Source of the DNA: Borreliella californiensis
GTDB taxonomy: Bacteria; Spirochaetota; Spirochaetia; Borreliales; Borreliaceae
Assembly: GCF_014205885.1 (NCBI RefSeq)
Contig: NZ_JACHFB010000002.1
Coordinates: 371,329 to 435,328, forward strand
Length of the DNA stretch: 64,000 nt
Reading direction: 5' to 3'
The translations under genes were made by a program, and so were the position numbers. The notes under the pieces were generated by a model, which saw only the letters and a list, made by a program, of their open reading frames with translations, was not told where the DNA came from and did no database searches. This document shows, piece after piece, positions 17,463 through 25,712 of the stretch. Each line of letters begins with the position of its first letter. Position 1 is the stretch's first letter.

Positions 17463-17831
17463 ATGGGAGAGAGAGGGGAAGTATACTCTGAGAAACTATT
17501 TACAGAGTCTGAGAGAACTTATTTTTTTAATGTCAAGGAAAATAGAAAAGGAGATTATTTTTTAAATATTGTAGAGAGTAAAAGAAGTCCAAGTGGAGAT
17601 TTTGAAAGACATTCTATTTTTGTATATGAAGAGAATATAAGTGAGTTTGAATCCAATTTGCTTAAAGCAATAGCGGTTATTAAGCAGAAAGTATCTACAG
17701 GGTCTGGTGGTTCTTCTGAAAGGCATAATAAAGTGTATGGTGAATATGGAGAGAGATCTAAATTAGACGATTCTAGATTTGATAAGAAATCTCATTTATC
17801 AGGCGGTCGATTTAAAAAGAAGGATTATTAA
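17463..17831 (+). CDS. bpuR: BpuR, PUR-domain DNA/RNA-binding protein
   Basis: A 122-residue protein matching the Borrelia PUR-domain regulator (DUF3276-type). Residues about 5-75 contain [37 protein letters not shown], the PUR whirly fold that binds single-stranded nucleic acid. The last 45 residues are Gly/Ser/Lys/Arg-rich and probably disordered. BpuR is reported to affect erp and other transcripts or their translation. The frame can be extended to GTG 17448, but GGAGG (17452-17456) sits six bases before ATG 17463, which I take as the start. Corresponds to BB_0047. Confidence 0.92.
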   Translation: MGERGEVYSEKLFTESERTYFFNVKENRKGDYFLNIVESKRSPSGDFERHSIFVYEENISEFESNLLKAIAVIKQKVSTGSGGSSERHNKVYGEYGERSKLDDSRFDKKSHLSGGRFKKKDY

Positions 17832-17851
17832 ATATTTATTATTTTTATTTT

Positions 17852-17869
17852 TTTAAATTAGTTTAAAAT
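17852..17869. terminator. AT-only stem-loop between bpuR and rnhB
   Basis: TTTTAAA-ttag-TTTAAAA lies between the convergent 3' ends of bpuR and rnhB, overlapping the rnhB stop, with TTTTTT near the stem on the plus strand. The stem is weak (seven A-T pairs), so this is a tentative bidirectional terminator. Confidence 0.35.
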
Positions 17870-18398
17870 TTTTTCTATGAAGGCTTAAAACCCCATATTT
17901 CTTTATTGCATTTTTATGTTCTTTTGTGGGGTATCCTTTATTTTTTTTGAGTAAATATAATGGATAAAATTTATCGTATTCATCCATTAGTTTATCTCTT
18001 TTAACTTTAGCAATAATTGAAGCAGCCTTTATTTCGTCTATTATTGAATCTCCTTTAATTATTGCTTTTACATTTTTTGCTGTTATTTTGGGGACAAATT
18101 TACCATCTACAAGAACTAAGTTGCAATTTAATTTTAGGTTTTCGTATGCAGTTTGCATTGCAAGTAGGGATGCGTTGTGAATATTTATTTTTTCTATTAT
18201 TACATTTGAAATTTCAGCAAATGCATAATATGAGTTTTCAAGTATCAATGAGGATAGGTACTCTCTTTTTTCTTTTGTTAGTTTTTTAGAATCATCCAAT
18301 TCCTTTATAAAGTTAGGTTTTTTTTTGAAAACTACAGCAGCACTTAGAATAGGTCCAAAAATACAGCCCCTTCCAACTTCATCTATTCCGCAAATCAT
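17853..18398 (-). CDS. rnhB: Ribonuclease HII
   Basis: A 181-residue endonuclease cutting the RNA strand of RNA-DNA hybrids and single ribonucleotides in DNA. The signature GIDEVGRG (D6, E7) is at the N-terminus. VLVDGKF carries the third acidic residue and DEIKAASIIAKVKRD the fourth region. AAAAGGT precedes the ATG. It is convergent with bpuR and divergent from smc, with TATTATAAT in the shared 91-bp upstream region usable on both strands. Corresponds to BB_0046. Confidence 0.96.
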   Translation of the reverse strand: MICGIDEVGRGCIFGPILSAAVVFKKKPNFIKELDDSKKLTKEKREYLSSLILENSYYAFAEISNVIIEKINIHNASLLAMQTAYENLKLNCNLVLVDGKFVPKITAKNVKAIIKGDSIIDEIKAASIIAKVKRDKLMDEYDKFYPLYLLKKNKGYPTKEHKNAIKKYGVLSLHRKNFKLI

Positions 18399-18489
18399 AA
18401 TAGACCTTTTTTTAAAATATTTTTATTTATTATAATATGAAATTGTAGATTTATCAGTAATTGGTTTTTAATTTTAATTAGGAGTTAGT

Positions 18490-20937
18490 TTGGTTTTAAA
18501 AAAAATAGTGCTTTTAGGGTTTAAATCTTTTTTAAATAGACAAGAGTTTGAAATAGGTGAAAATTTAAGTTTTATTGTGGGTCCTAATGGATGTGGGAAG
18601 AGTAATCTTATTGATGCTGTACGTTTTTGTATGGGAGAAGATAATTTAAAATTTTTAAGGGTCGAAGATATTTCTGATTTAATTTCTGTTTCAAAATTAG
18701 GAAAATCAAATTTTGCAGAAATAACTCTTTTTTTTAGCAACAGTAACTCTGAAAAAGTGACTTTAAAGGAACTTGAAGGAGATTTTTATATTCGTAGGCG
18801 TCTTTATAGGGATGGTTCAAGTGAATATTATTTTAATAATAAAATTTTAAATTTTCAGGATTATAATAGACTTTTGAACAGGTTTAAGTTCAAAAAATCA
18901 CCTTATATGTTTATAACTCAAGGTAAGGTTGAAGACATTTCTTTGGGAAGAAATGTAAGTCTCAAATCTTTAATTGAACAGGCAAGTGGAATAGATGTTT
19001 TAAAAATTGAAGAAGAAGAGGCCTTAAAAAATTTTAAGCAGTCTAATCAAAATTTGTCATCCTTGTTGTCCCTGCAAGAAAATTTAAGGCAAAAGTATAA
19101 CAACATAAAAAATGTTTACCTTTTGAGAAAAAAACATCAAGAATTAAGTCAAAAATTAGAAGCTTTAGAAAAAACAATAACATTAAAAAAGCTTTTCAAT
19201 ATTAATTTTGATCTTAATGTCTTGAAGGGTGAATTAAATTTAGATGGGTTGAGTAAATTTTTGTCTTCTAGTTTTAAGGAAAAGTTAGAATTTTATTCAT
19301 TTAGAGAAAAAAATGTTATCAATAATATTCAAGAATTAGAAAAAGATCTTGAGTTTATGAAGTCTAAAATTCTTGGGCTAGATATTAAAATTCAAAAATT
19401 AGAGCAAGAAAAGAAGTTAAAGATGAATTTGGAAGATAAGTTTGTCAAGAGCAAATCTGAGTCCGAAGAGAAGAAAAATTCTATAAATAACAATTTATAT
19501 CAATTAAATAGTTTACTTAAAGAAAAGAAAAATGAATTTTTTTCTTTAAGTGACGAGATTAATAGGTATACTAAAAGTTTTTTTGAACTTGTTGATTTAA
19601 TTGTATCTGTATTAAAGAGCGCCAAATCAGAAGAGTTTGTTTTATTAAAAGAGAATATATTAGACTCCCTTAAACTTTTTGAAGAATCATTGAGTATAAA
19701 ATATATTAAAGAGATTAGAGTAAATTTAATCAAGTATATAAGTAAAGATGAGAATCTTTTGGCTTTATTGAGGGATGAAATTGAGCCTATTTTCGATCAA
19801 AATGTTAATTTAAAAAAATTTTTGCTTGAAAAAAATGCTTTAAAATCGAATTTTGCCAAAGAGATAGCAAATATCGAGAGATTAATTGAAGAAAAGACTC
19901 TTCAATTAAATGATGTATTAGGTGAGCTTGAGTATATAGAGCTTTCTAAATTTAAAAATTTAGATGAAATTAAACTTATAGATGGTAATTTAGAATTTTT
20001 ATTTGAATCTAAGAATAGTCTTGATGAAGAGCTTAAAGATTTGTATTTAAAGCTCGAGAATTTGAATATAGAAAAGAGCGATATCCAGCTTAATTTAAGT
20101 AATCTTATTGGTACTTCAAAATTCAGTAGCGAGCCTTTTAAGGAGGAAGATTTTAGTTCTTTAGTTTTTTTAAATGATTTTAAAAAAACTAATTATTATG
20201 AATATATAAAAAAACAAACAGAATACGAATTTCTTTTAAATTCTAATGTAAGTATTAAGAGCGAAATAGAAAATTTCAATATTTCTAATCAAATGTCTGA
20301 TAAATTTAAATTGGAAGAAGATCTTGCAACCAGAGAGTTGTTGTGCAAAGAGATCGATGCAATCAATCTGGGTGATTATGTATTTTTCAATATTGATAAA
20401 GAATTTGATGAAACTAAGGATCGTTTTGAAAAAGTAAGTTTACAAGTAGAAGATTTAAAGCTTTCAAAATATTCATTACAAAAGCTTCAAAAAAAAATAA
20501 AAAATGAGATTTATAAAAAATTTAGAGAATCATTTGATGAGATTAATAAAAATTTTTCTTATTTTTTTAAAAAAATTTTTAAAGGAACTGCCAGTCTTTT
20601 TTATAATGAAAATACTGATAATGTTGAGATTAGAATAAATTTTTCAAACAAGTTCGTCAAAACCAATAATATGCTTTCAGGAGGCGAGAGTACTTTGGTT
20701 AGTATGGCTTTTTTATTTGCACTTTATTATTATTCTCCCGCTTGTTTTTGCATGCTTGATGAAATAGATGCGGCTCTTGATTTTGAGAATAGCAAAAAAC
20801 TTTCTTTACTTTTAAAAGAATTGGGGAAAAAGATCCAACTCTTAGTAATAACCCATAATGTATATGTTTCTGAGGGTAGTGAAAATTTAATAGGTATTAC
20901 ACTTGATAATGGTGAAAGCAGGGTGTTTAATATATAA
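18490..20937 (+). CDS. smc: SMC-family chromosome segregation ATPase, short form (P115)
   Basis: An 815-residue SMC protein that would help compact and segregate the chromosome. Walker A is GPNGCGKSN (31-39), the ABC signature LSGGEST (about 728) and Walker B CMLDEIDAALD (about 753-763). Between the head halves are coiled-coil runs (about 165-400 and 430-690). The total is much shorter than the roughly 1,150-1,190 residues of typical bacterial SMC, and I see no glycine-rich hinge domain in the middle. The start is TTG with AGGAG five bases upstream. Corresponds to BB_0045. Confidence 0.9.
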   Translation: MVLKKIVLLGFKSFLNRQEFEIGENLSFIVGPNGCGKSNLIDAVRFCMGEDNLKFLRVEDISDLISVSKLGKSNFAEITLFFSNSNSEKVTLKELEGDFYIRRRLYRDGSSEYYFNNKILNFQDYNRLLNRFKFKKSPYMFITQGKVEDISLGRNVSLKSLIEQASGIDVLKIEEEEALKNFKQSNQNLSSLLSLQENLRQKYNNIKNVYLLRKKHQELSQKLEALEKTITLKKLFNINFDLNVLKGELNLDGLSKFLSSSFKEKLEFYSFREKNVINNIQELEKDLEFMKSKILGLDIKIQKLEQEKKLKMNLEDKFVKSKSESEEKKNSINNNLYQLNSLLKEKKNEFFSLSDEINRYTKSFFELVDLIVSVLKSAKSEEFVLLKENILDSLKLFEESLSIKYIKEIRVNLIKYISKDENLLALLRDEIEPIFDQNVNLKKFLLEKNALKSNFAKEIANIERLIEEKTLQLNDVLGELEYIELSKFKNLDEIKLIDGNLEFLFESKNSLDEELKDLYLKLENLNIEKSDIQLNLSNLIGTSKFSSEPFKEEDFSSLVFLNDFKKTNYYEYIKKQTEYEFLLNSNVSIKSEIENFNISNQMSDKFKLEEDLATRELLCKEIDAINLGDYVFFNIDKEFDETKDRFEKVSLQVEDLKLSKYSLQKLQKKIKNEIYKKFRESFDEINKNFSYFFKKIFKGTASLFYNENTDNVEIRINFSNKFVKTNNMLSGGESTLVSMAFLFALYYYSPACFCMLDEIDAALDFENSKKLSLLLKELGKKIQLLVITHNVYVSEGSENLIGITLDNGESRVFNI

Positions 20938-20962
20938 TTAAGTTAGATTCAAGGAAATTAAC

Positions 20963-21364
20963 ATGCAAGACAGAAAGTTTAGTTTTAGAAAATATTTTTT
21001 AATCTTAATATTTTTGATTTTTATTGTTTCGGGCATTACTTATTTCTATGCAACACAAATGTTAGAAAAATCTCAAAAGTTTGTTGAAGACAATTTAGAT
21101 GCTAAGGTTAAATTAGTTGATATGGAAGATTTTTATTTTGATTTAAATGAATGTCTAAATATGGATGATTTTTTTATTCCAAGGCCTGATTTTTTAAATG
21201 AAAATTTAAATAAGAATTTGGTTGTTGATGGGTTGATTAAAAATAAATTTCTTGATGAGAATTTTTTCAAGGATCTTTGGATTAAAAAGGAAAATTTATT
21301 TAGGGTTGATATTGAGAAGGAGAATGAAAAATTAATAGATAAGATTTTAGAAATTTCCAAATGA
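20963..21364 (+). CDS. Small single-pass membrane protein of unknown function
   Basis: 133 residues. A basic N-terminus (QDRKFSFRKYF) precedes one membrane helix (about 11-31), then an acidic, Asn/Leu-rich extracytoplasmic region (for example DMEDFYFDLNECLNMDDF). I recognise no family. Its stop overlaps the ATG of the next gene by four bases, and it follows smc by 25 bp, so it is likely in the same transcript. The topology suggests an anchored periplasmic partner of the next protein (inference). Corresponds to BB_0044. Confidence 0.65.
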   Translation: MQDRKFSFRKYFLILIFLIFIVSGITYFYATQMLEKSQKFVEDNLDAKVKLVDMEDFYFDLNECLNMDDFFIPRPDFLNENLNKNLVVDGLIKNKFLDENFFKDLWIKKENLFRVDIEKENEKLIDKILEISK

Positions 21365-22398
21365 TTAAAATATATTTGATTTATATAAGTTTGCTATTTA
21401 TTGTTTTTGAAGTTTGTTCTAAGCCGGCTTTTATAAGTCAAGGTGATTCATATGAGCTTGATTTTAGTAGTAGAGAGATAGATATTAATGTAAATACCAA
21501 TTCAAAGTTTAATCTTTCTTTTAAAGATGAGTCTTGGATTTATATTAAAAGCATTGAAAATGAAGCTTTTATTAAGTTGATTAGAGAATCTTATAATAAC
21601 GGCGTTGTTTTTACTTTTCAAACTTTTAAAAAAGAAGGCAAAATTAAATTGGTTTTCAGTTATCAAAATGTTAAAGATTCAAGTGAATTTAATAAAATAA
21701 TTATCTTGAAAATTATAAAGAAGTTTGAAGTTGGAATTCCACATAGCGGCGTCGGCCCTAACAAGGACAAGAACATTGGAAGTGTTAATAGTCTTGAACT
21801 TGGAAGGGATAGTATTAATGGAGTAACCTCTAAAGAGATTATTGCCAGGGCTTTGAATTTATCTTACATAAATGATTATAAAGGAGCAATAGATTTGCTT
21901 AATAAGTATAATTTTAATGACGATAAATATATTTTATTGAAGGCAGAAATTTATTATAAAAATAGGGATTATTTAAAGTCTTATGAAAATTATTTGAAAT
22001 TGAAGAACAGGTGCTTCCACAGCATTGTTTTTAATCTAATTAAGCTTGGTATAGAATTAAATATTAAAGAAGAGGTTTTGGAAAACGCCAGATATTTAGT
22101 TGAAAAGAATGTTGATTTTTCTGAGAGTATTTATCTTGAGATCTTTGAATTTTTAGTAACAAGGGGAGAGCATGAGTTTGCTTTAAATTTTAGTTCTCTT
22201 TACTTTCCTAAGTATATTAATTCAAGCTTTTCAGACAAATATAGTTATTTGTTGGGAAAACTTTATGAGTCTGAGAGCAAGCATAAAGATTTTTTAAAGG
22301 CCTTGTATTACTATAAATTGGTTATTGATAATTACCCTTTTAGTTATTATTATGAGAGAGCTAAGATAAGATATTTGTTTTTAAAGCGGTTTTTTTAG
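21361..22398 (+). CDS. Exported protein with TPR-like C-terminal half
   Basis: 345 residues with an N-terminal signal peptide (about 1-20, before SKPAF). Residues 25-125 look beta-rich. A Gly/Pro/Ser/Asn linker (GIPHSGVGPNKDKNIGS) leads to an alpha-helical region with TPR-like units, such as LSYINDYKGAIDLLNKYN and LYESESKHKDFLKALYYYKLVIDNYP, resembling outer-membrane assembly TPR proteins. No lipobox cysteine is seen. It lies ten bases upstream of phoU. Function unknown. Corresponds to BB_0043. Confidence 0.7.
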   Translation: MIKIYLIYISLLFIVFEVCSKPAFISQGDSYELDFSSREIDINVNTNSKFNLSFKDESWIYIKSIENEAFIKLIRESYNNGVVFTFQTFKKEGKIKLVFSYQNVKDSSEFNKIIILKIIKKFEVGIPHSGVGPNKDKNIGSVNSLELGRDSINGVTSKEIIARALNLSYINDYKGAIDLLNKYNFNDDKYILLKAEIYYKNRDYLKSYENYLKLKNRCFHSIVFNLIKLGIELNIKEEVLENARYLVEKNVDFSESIYLEIFEFLVTRGEHEFALNFSSLYFPKYINSSFSDKYSYLLGKLYESESKHKDFLKALYYYKLVIDNYPFSYYYERAKIRYLFLKRFF

Positions 22399-22408
22399 GA
22401 GATACGAT

Positions 22409-23080
22409 ATGATAAGGAGAAGGCTTACTAAACAACTTGAAATAATAAAAGATTATCTTTGGGATATGAAAGAATGTGTGCTTAAGATTATAGATGATTC
22501 TTTAATAGCCTTGGAATCTAAAGATAAAAATTTAGCTAAAAAAATAATCAATGAAGATGAAAAAATAATAGATGATTATCAGTACGATATCGAGGATTTG
22601 TGTGGAAGAATAATTGCTACTGAGCATCCTGTTGCTACAGAGCTTAGAGAAATTTTAGCAATTATTAAAATAATAAGTTCTCTTGAAAGGATTGCAGATC
22701 ATGCCACTAAGATTGTAAGGGTTGTTCTTCTACTTGAATCAGATTTAGATGATTTTGATTTTCTTAATCTGTATTTTAAACCTTTAAGAGAAATGGCCGA
22801 TACAGCTAAAGAAATGTTGTCTGATATTTTTGACGCATATTTTGATGGAGATTTTACCAAAATATTAAAGATAGTTAAGTATGACAATATTATAGATAAA
22901 TTATTTTCAAAGCAGAAAAGTATTGTTATTGATGCAATGAAAAAAAATCCTGAAAATTTGGATTATCTTATAAATATTTTATTTTTGAATAGTTTCTTAG
23001 AAAGAGTAGGCGATCATGTAGCAACAATTGGCGAATTGCTCTATTTTATTAGAATAGGTGAAAAAGTAAACTTAACTTAG
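22409..23080 (+). CDS. phoU: Phosphate-signalling protein PhoU
   Basis: A 223-residue all-helical protein with two PhoU three-helix repeats (about 10-100 and 115-210). Both show the repeated metal-binding pattern: RIADHATKI and RVGDHVATIGE. PhoU modulates the Pst phosphate transporter and PhoR signalling in other bacteria; no pst or phoR gene is adjacent here. The C-terminal end is followed by a 42-bp palindrome shared with the convergent cheR gene. GGAG precedes the ATG. Corresponds to BB_0042. Confidence 0.92.
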   Translation: MIRRRLTKQLEIIKDYLWDMKECVLKIIDDSLIALESKDKNLAKKIINEDEKIIDDYQYDIEDLCGRIIATEHPVATELREILAIIKIISSLERIADHATKIVRVVLLLESDLDDFDFLNLYFKPLREMADTAKEMLSDIFDAYFDGDFTKILKIVKYDNIIDKLFSKQKSIVIDAMKKNPENLDYLINILFLNSFLERVGDHVATIGELLYFIRIGEKVNLT

Positions 23081-23140
23081 CAGCACTATTTTTACACCTT
23101 TTAGCTAAATAAATTTTACGTAATATAAAATTTATTTTAT

Positions 23141-23182
23141 TATAAAAAGAATTAATGCTCATGAGCATTAATTCTTTTTATA
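23141..23182. terminator. 42-bp perfect palindrome between phoU and cheR
   Basis: The left arm 23141-23161 and right arm 23162-23182 are exact complements with no spacer. The centre is GCTCATGAGC and the outer parts are AAAAAG / CTTTTT. The stem ends in a T run on either strand, as expected of a bidirectional intrinsic terminator between convergent genes. It overlaps the last codons and stop of cheR. Confidence 0.75.
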
Positions 23183-24019
23183 GGTGGCAGGCATTATGTA
23201 TTCAAGATTTTTGTTTCCCCTGATTGTTTCTGAATGTCCAATTAAAAGATAAGAGCCCTTTTTAAGATAGTAGTTGAATTTATTGGCAAGGTTGTTTCTA
23301 GTTTTTTCATCAAAATAGATCATAACATTTCTGCAAAATATTAGGTCAAATTTTTTGCTAAATGGAAATGTTTCATCCATTAAATTTAATTTTTTAAAGT
23401 AAACCATTTTTTTTAAAATTTCTTTAACTTGAAATTTGTCATCTTGAAGTTGATTTAAATATTTAGTTTTTAAATATTTGGGCAAATTTATTATACGATC
23501 TTCAGGATAAATCCCTTCACTAGCTTCATTTAGAACACTAATTGAAATGTCTGTTGCTAAGATTTTGACCTTGAAATTTACTTTATTATGTTCCATGTAT
23601 TCTTTTAGTATCATTGCAATTGTATAAGGCTCTTCACCACTTGAGCAGCCGGCTGACCATATTCTAATTTCTGAGTTTTCTGAGTTTAATATTTTTTCAG
23701 TAAGTTTGGGTAATATTTTATTATTTAAAAAATCAAAATGCTTAGATTCTCTGAAAAAATAGGTATGATTTGTTGATATTTTATCTACTAATTCGATTAA
23801 TTGAATATTCCCATTGCTTTTTTCTAAAAAGTTGATGTATTCAGTAAAATTTTTAAAACCTTTAACTTTCAAAAGGGATGATAATCTGCTTTCAATTAGC
23901 AGCTTTTTTTTTTCGCTGAGATTGATTCCAAAATTGTTGTAAACTATTTTTATTAATCTTAAAAGTTCGTCCTTAGTTATATTTATATTAAGGTTAAATT
24001 TGTTTTGATTCATATTCAT
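23168..24019 (-). CDS. cheR: Chemotaxis protein methyltransferase CheR
   Basis: A 283-residue SAM-dependent enzyme that methylates glutamates on chemoreceptors. The N-terminal helical domain (about 1-85) precedes the Rossmann domain, with WSAGCSSGEEPYTIAM (SAM loop) and FDLIFCRNVMIYFD. The terminal GHSE segment matches family ends. Borrelia has a second cheR elsewhere, as I remember it. The gene stands alone here, away from the main chemotaxis operons. Its stop lies inside the 42-bp palindrome. Corresponds to BB_0040. Confidence 0.94.
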   Translation of the reverse strand: MNMNQNKFNLNINITKDELLRLIKIVYNNFGINLSEKKKLLIESRLSSLLKVKGFKNFTEYINFLEKSNGNIQLIELVDKISTNHTYFFRESKHFDFLNNKILPKLTEKILNSENSEIRIWSAGCSSGEEPYTIAMILKEYMEHNKVNFKVKILATDISISVLNEASEGIYPEDRIINLPKYLKTKYLNQLQDDKFQVKEILKKMVYFKKLNLMDETFPFSKKFDLIFCRNVMIYFDEKTRNNLANKFNYYLKKGSYLLIGHSETIRGNKNLEYIMPATYKKN

Positions 24020-24101
24020 ATACTTTTGATTTTATTCTCCTTTTTATCCAGAGAGATTTGTTTTTATATTAGAAATGTAAATATTTTTTTAGTTCTATAA
24101 T

Positions 24102-24163
24102 ACTTAAGCGTATAGCTTAAGTTAGATATTTCAATTGCAATAATTTTTCAATTGTGATAATTT
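24102..24163. promoter_or_regulatory. Inverted and tandem repeats between cheR and the PpiD-like gene
   Basis: An 8-bp inverted repeat ACTTAAGC-gtata-GCTTAAGT (24102-24122) is followed by two tandem 18-base units TTTCAATTGYRATAATTT (24129-24146 and 24146-24163, period 17). All lie in the divergent intergenic region, upstream of the plus-strand gene's AAGGG ribosome site. An operator or paired promoter elements are possible. Confidence 0.4.
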
Positions 24164-24206
24164 AGTAGTTAAATTATTAGTATGCTTACTTATTAAGGGT
24201 TGTTTT

Positions 24207-25709
24207 ATGCGAAAAAGAAGTAGAAAAGTCAAAAATGATTTACTTGAGCTTGAATCTAAAGAAAAAAAAGTTGGTATGTGGGGTATTTTTGCTCTTATTT
24301 TAATTGTTTTCGGATTTATTATTGCACCTTTACTTCCAGGGATATTTGATAATGCTCATTCATCGGGTTTAAAATTTGGTTCTTATAAAGGTCAACCTAT
24401 TTACTATAAAAAAGATAGTAAGTTTGCCAAATATGTTAAATATTATTCAAATCTTTATTCTAGATTGCAGGGCAATGCTAAAAATATTAATACAGATTAT
24501 AATGCCTGGTATTTGGCATTTATGAAATATGTTGAGGATCTTGCTTTTTTAGACTTAGTAAAAAAATATAATTTTTATATTTCTAAGGAAATGCTGAATA
24601 AAAATCTACTCAGATCTCCAGAATATTTAGACTCTAGTGGAAATTTCAGTTCTAAAAGATATAATAAAGTTTCTGATTATCAAAAAGTTAAAATTTATGA
24701 TGATATGGTGGAAAATATATTGTTTTCTAATGTGAAAATTTTTTTAAATAGTAATTTGATATTTCCCGATTCTCTTTTTGATCTGATTAAAGATATGAGC
24801 ACTGTAGAAAGGCATATTTCATATCTTTCTCTTTCCTATCAGGATTTTTCTAATAAAGAGGTAATATCTTATGCTGAGAAAAATTTAAATTTATTCAAAC
24901 GTATATCGCTTGCGTCTATTCGTTTTAAAAATATGAATGATGCTCGGAATGCTTATGATAAGCTATTAAACAAAACCCCATTTGAAGAGCTTGCTAAGCT
25001 TTATTCAGATGATATAGCTAATTTCAAGGGCGTTGTTTCTTTGGATAAATATTATTTTGATTTAGATCTTAATGTTGAAAAGAAAGAAGATCTAAATTCC
25101 ATTTTTTCTTTAAGAGAAGGTGAATTTAGTAAGCCTATTAAGATTAGAAATAAAAATGAATATCAAATATATAAGGCATTTGGTAATATTCATGATTTTG
25201 ATAAAAATTCAGATCGTGATATTAGTTCTATTAAAAATTACATTGAAACTTATGAACCAAGAGTTATTGAAGGTTATTTGGAAAATAAGCTAAATGATTT
25301 TCTTGGTGACGTTAAATTTAGCAGTTTAAGCCAAGTTCTTGAAAAATATCAGCTTAGCTTAAAAGAAGAAATTGTTAATTTATCTTATAATGTTAACATT
25401 TATCCCAATACTTTAAAAGAGTTGGTTGAGTTTAATAATAGCAAGTCTTTTTATAGTATTATTTTTGGATTAAAAGAAAATTCTTGGTCTAAGCCTTTTG
25501 TAGCAAATAAAAAAGTTTATTTATTTTTTCTTAAGTCAGCCAAAAAAAGATCTAATAGACTCAAAGAAGAGATCAAAAATGAAAAACTTATTGACAATTT
25601 TAACATTGCAAATAGTGGTTTGATTACAGATTTTTTGCTAAATAAAAAAGATTTTGTTAATAATTTTAATGAGTCGTTTTTTGCTTTGCAAAACTTTAGT
25701 CAAAATTAA
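24207..25709 (+). CDS. PpiD/SurA-like membrane-anchored peptidyl-prolyl isomerase-type chaperone
   Basis: 500 residues. A charged cytoplasmic N-terminus (1-32) and one membrane helix (about 33-55) lead to a periplasmic region. Residues about 75-230 resemble the SurA_N helical chaperone core. A parvulin-like block follows at about 232-335: RISLASIRFKNMNDARNAYDKLL, then LREGEFSKPI and EYQIYKAF, the typical PPIC layout though divergent. It probably assists folding of exported proteins. Isomerase activity is uncertain because the parvulin motifs are degenerate. Corresponds to BB_0039. Confidence 0.75.
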   Translation: MRKRSRKVKNDLLELESKEKKVGMWGIFALILIVFGFIIAPLLPGIFDNAHSSGLKFGSYKGQPIYYKKDSKFAKYVKYYSNLYSRLQGNAKNINTDYNAWYLAFMKYVEDLAFLDLVKKYNFYISKEMLNKNLLRSPEYLDSSGNFSSKRYNKVSDYQKVKIYDDMVENILFSNVKIFLNSNLIFPDSLFDLIKDMSTVERHISYLSLSYQDFSNKEVISYAEKNLNLFKRISLASIRFKNMNDARNAYDKLLNKTPFEELAKLYSDDIANFKGVVSLDKYYFDLDLNVEKKEDLNSIFSLREGEFSKPIKIRNKNEYQIYKAFGNIHDFDKNSDRDISSIKNYIETYEPRVIEGYLENKLNDFLGDVKFSSLSQVLEKYQLSLKEEIVNLSYNVNIYPNTLKELVEFNNSKSFYSIIFGLKENSWSKPFVANKKVYLFFLKSAKKRSNRLKEEIKNEKLIDNFNIANSGLITDFLLNKKDFVNNFNESFFALQNFSQN

Positions 25710-25712
25710 GAA

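Noticed and set aside
19882..19909. 11-bp inverted repeat inside smc as a regulatory element
   Set aside because: It encodes an ordinary Glu/Lys/Leu coiled-coil segment with AT-rich codons; repeats of this size can arise from biased codon use.
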